Assembly (NCBI GenBank): GCA_964394085.1
Contig: CAYMWF010000001.1
Span: 38,323 to 89,877 of the forward strand
Direction: 5' to 3'
Length of the DNA: 51,555 bases
From: CAYMWF01 sp964394085 [NCBI: uncultured Gemmatimonadota bacterium]
GTDB lineage: Bacteria; GCA-2686955; CAYMWF01
Notes under the pieces: model-generated
Told to the model about the DNA's origin: nothing
The model's database searches: none
What the model saw: the letters and a program-made list of their open reading frames with translations, nothing else
Position numbers and translations under genes: made by a program
Part shown: positions 51,058 through 51,555 of the stretch, one piece after another
Layout of the letters: each line of letters starts with the position of its first letter
How positions within the stretch are numbered: the stretch's first letter is position 1

Positions 51058-51555
51058 GGATCGTTTTTCCGGGATGATGGGAGCCTGGTCCATTCAGCTT
51101 CGGGTTTGGATAGTTTTTCCGCACTCCTCGTCCGTAGAGTTCCGCCGGATTTTCGAGGTGTATGAAGTCTGCGTGTTTTAGTGGGATGCTTCATCGGTAT
51201 CCGTCAGTTACGATCTGCAAGCTCGATACTCGAGCATCGCAACCATCATGCCAACCTTTGCCTATCGACCGGATACAACGATACCGGCGTAACTCACTTG
51301 ATTTTCATCAGGTATTATTTTCTTCTTTCTGTTCTGATTGGTTGTACCCTGAAATAGGGTGATACATATTGCGACAATAGTGAAGCAGTTTGTTACAGGA
51401 GTCGAAAAGAATTATTGCGAGTTTAGAATTCTCTGAAGATCGATTTTAAAAGCGTCGTGCCCCCCAAAAGCGGGGCCGAAAGGGTTGATGGGGGGTTGGG
51501 GGAAAAAAACCCAAATTTATTAAAATTTTATCCTATTTAAATTATCAAAAAAAAA
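51058..51555. other. Terminal 498 bp without a recognisable gene
   Basis: No frame here has a start signal or protein-like composition. It contains composite element A/B copy 2 (51353-51397). From about 51460 the sequence degrades into G-runs, C-runs and A/T-rich tail (GGGGGGTTGGGGG, AAAAAAA, ending in A9), typical of a contig end. Confidence 0.6.
51353..51397. promoter_or_regulatory. Composite element B/A, copy 2
   Basis: Element B AATAGGGTGATACATAT (51353-51369) is followed directly by element A on the plus strand (51370-51397, TGCGACAATAGTGAAGCAG then TTTGTTACA). Element A matches the reverse complement of copy 1 at 20 of 28 positions, and element B matches at 15 of 17. It could drive a gene beyond the window edge. 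Confidence 0.35.

Noticed and set aside
51162-51362. 66-codon frame near the window end
   Set aside because: No ribosome site and composition unlike the neighbouring genes.

Overview
The window is dense bacterial DNA, mostly GC-rich, with a lower-GC feel after about 43 kb. It comes from a diderm: there are two Omp85-type or surface-antigen barrels, lipoproteins, and many signal peptides. A secreted C25 peptidase ends in an NPFNP-type FlgD-like or type IX sorting domain. With the GT-C/sulfatase fusion, fused FTCD and TolB-propeller proteins, this suggests an uncultured FCB-related lineage such as Krumholzibacteriota or Eisenbacteria. That placement is inference and was not tested by phylogeny. 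Several promoters fit the ordinary sigma-70 pattern (TTGAC, 16-17 nt, TATAAT-like), not the Bacteroidota type. No rRNA, tRNA, CRISPR array or insertion sequence was recognised.

Layout. 0-6.2 kb: a degenerate HNH endonuclease end behind a 35-bp minisatellite, a saccharopine-dehydrogenase-like oxidoreductase, a very large metallopeptidase-like/TolB/barrel fusion, and an intergenic region with a 13-bp perfect hairpin and a 72-bp tandem array. 6.2-9.7 kb: a secreted alpha/beta hydrolase, a TIGR02757 protein and a Cu/Zn efflux permease with a fused HMA domain. 9.8-30.6 kb: one long minus-strand block centred on a surface glycan or glycoconjugate operon. It encodes a GT-C/sulfatase fusion, a methyltransferase, a GT4/radical-SAM fusion, a second radical SAM, GT2, GT4, a sulfatase-fold lipoprotein and a nucleotidyltransferase, joined mostly by 1-4 nt overlaps. 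A Na/Pi symporter-PhoU pair with its own promoter lies between this operon and a PqqD-like and a GNAT gene. Upstream are an SGNH hydrolase, a TPR lipoprotein and a monoacylglycerol-lipase-like hydrolase. 30.7-33.3 kb: FTCD and a HAD phosphatase. 33.4-42.9 kb: the C25 peptidase, divergent from a ceramidase-histidine kinase-MTAP-carotenoid protein operon, which meets a second carotenoid protein and a UbiA prenyltransferase head-on. 43-51 kb: an RpoD-type sigma factor with a clear terminator, ribonuclease Y, an Omp85-like protein, two small genes and a secreted BNR-repeat protein. The last few hundred bases hold no convincing gene and end in low-complexity sequence.

Best candidate for an undescribed system: the minus-strand operon at about 13.3-26.6 kb (possibly with the PqqD and GNAT genes at 9.8-11.3 kb). 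It pairs two radical SAM/SPASM domains, one fused to a glycosyltransferase, with two alkaline-phosphatase-superfamily enzymes that carry Thr in place of the formylglycine Cys/Ser. This looks like assembly and modification of a surface glycan or glycoconjugate. The product cannot be deduced from sequence alone.
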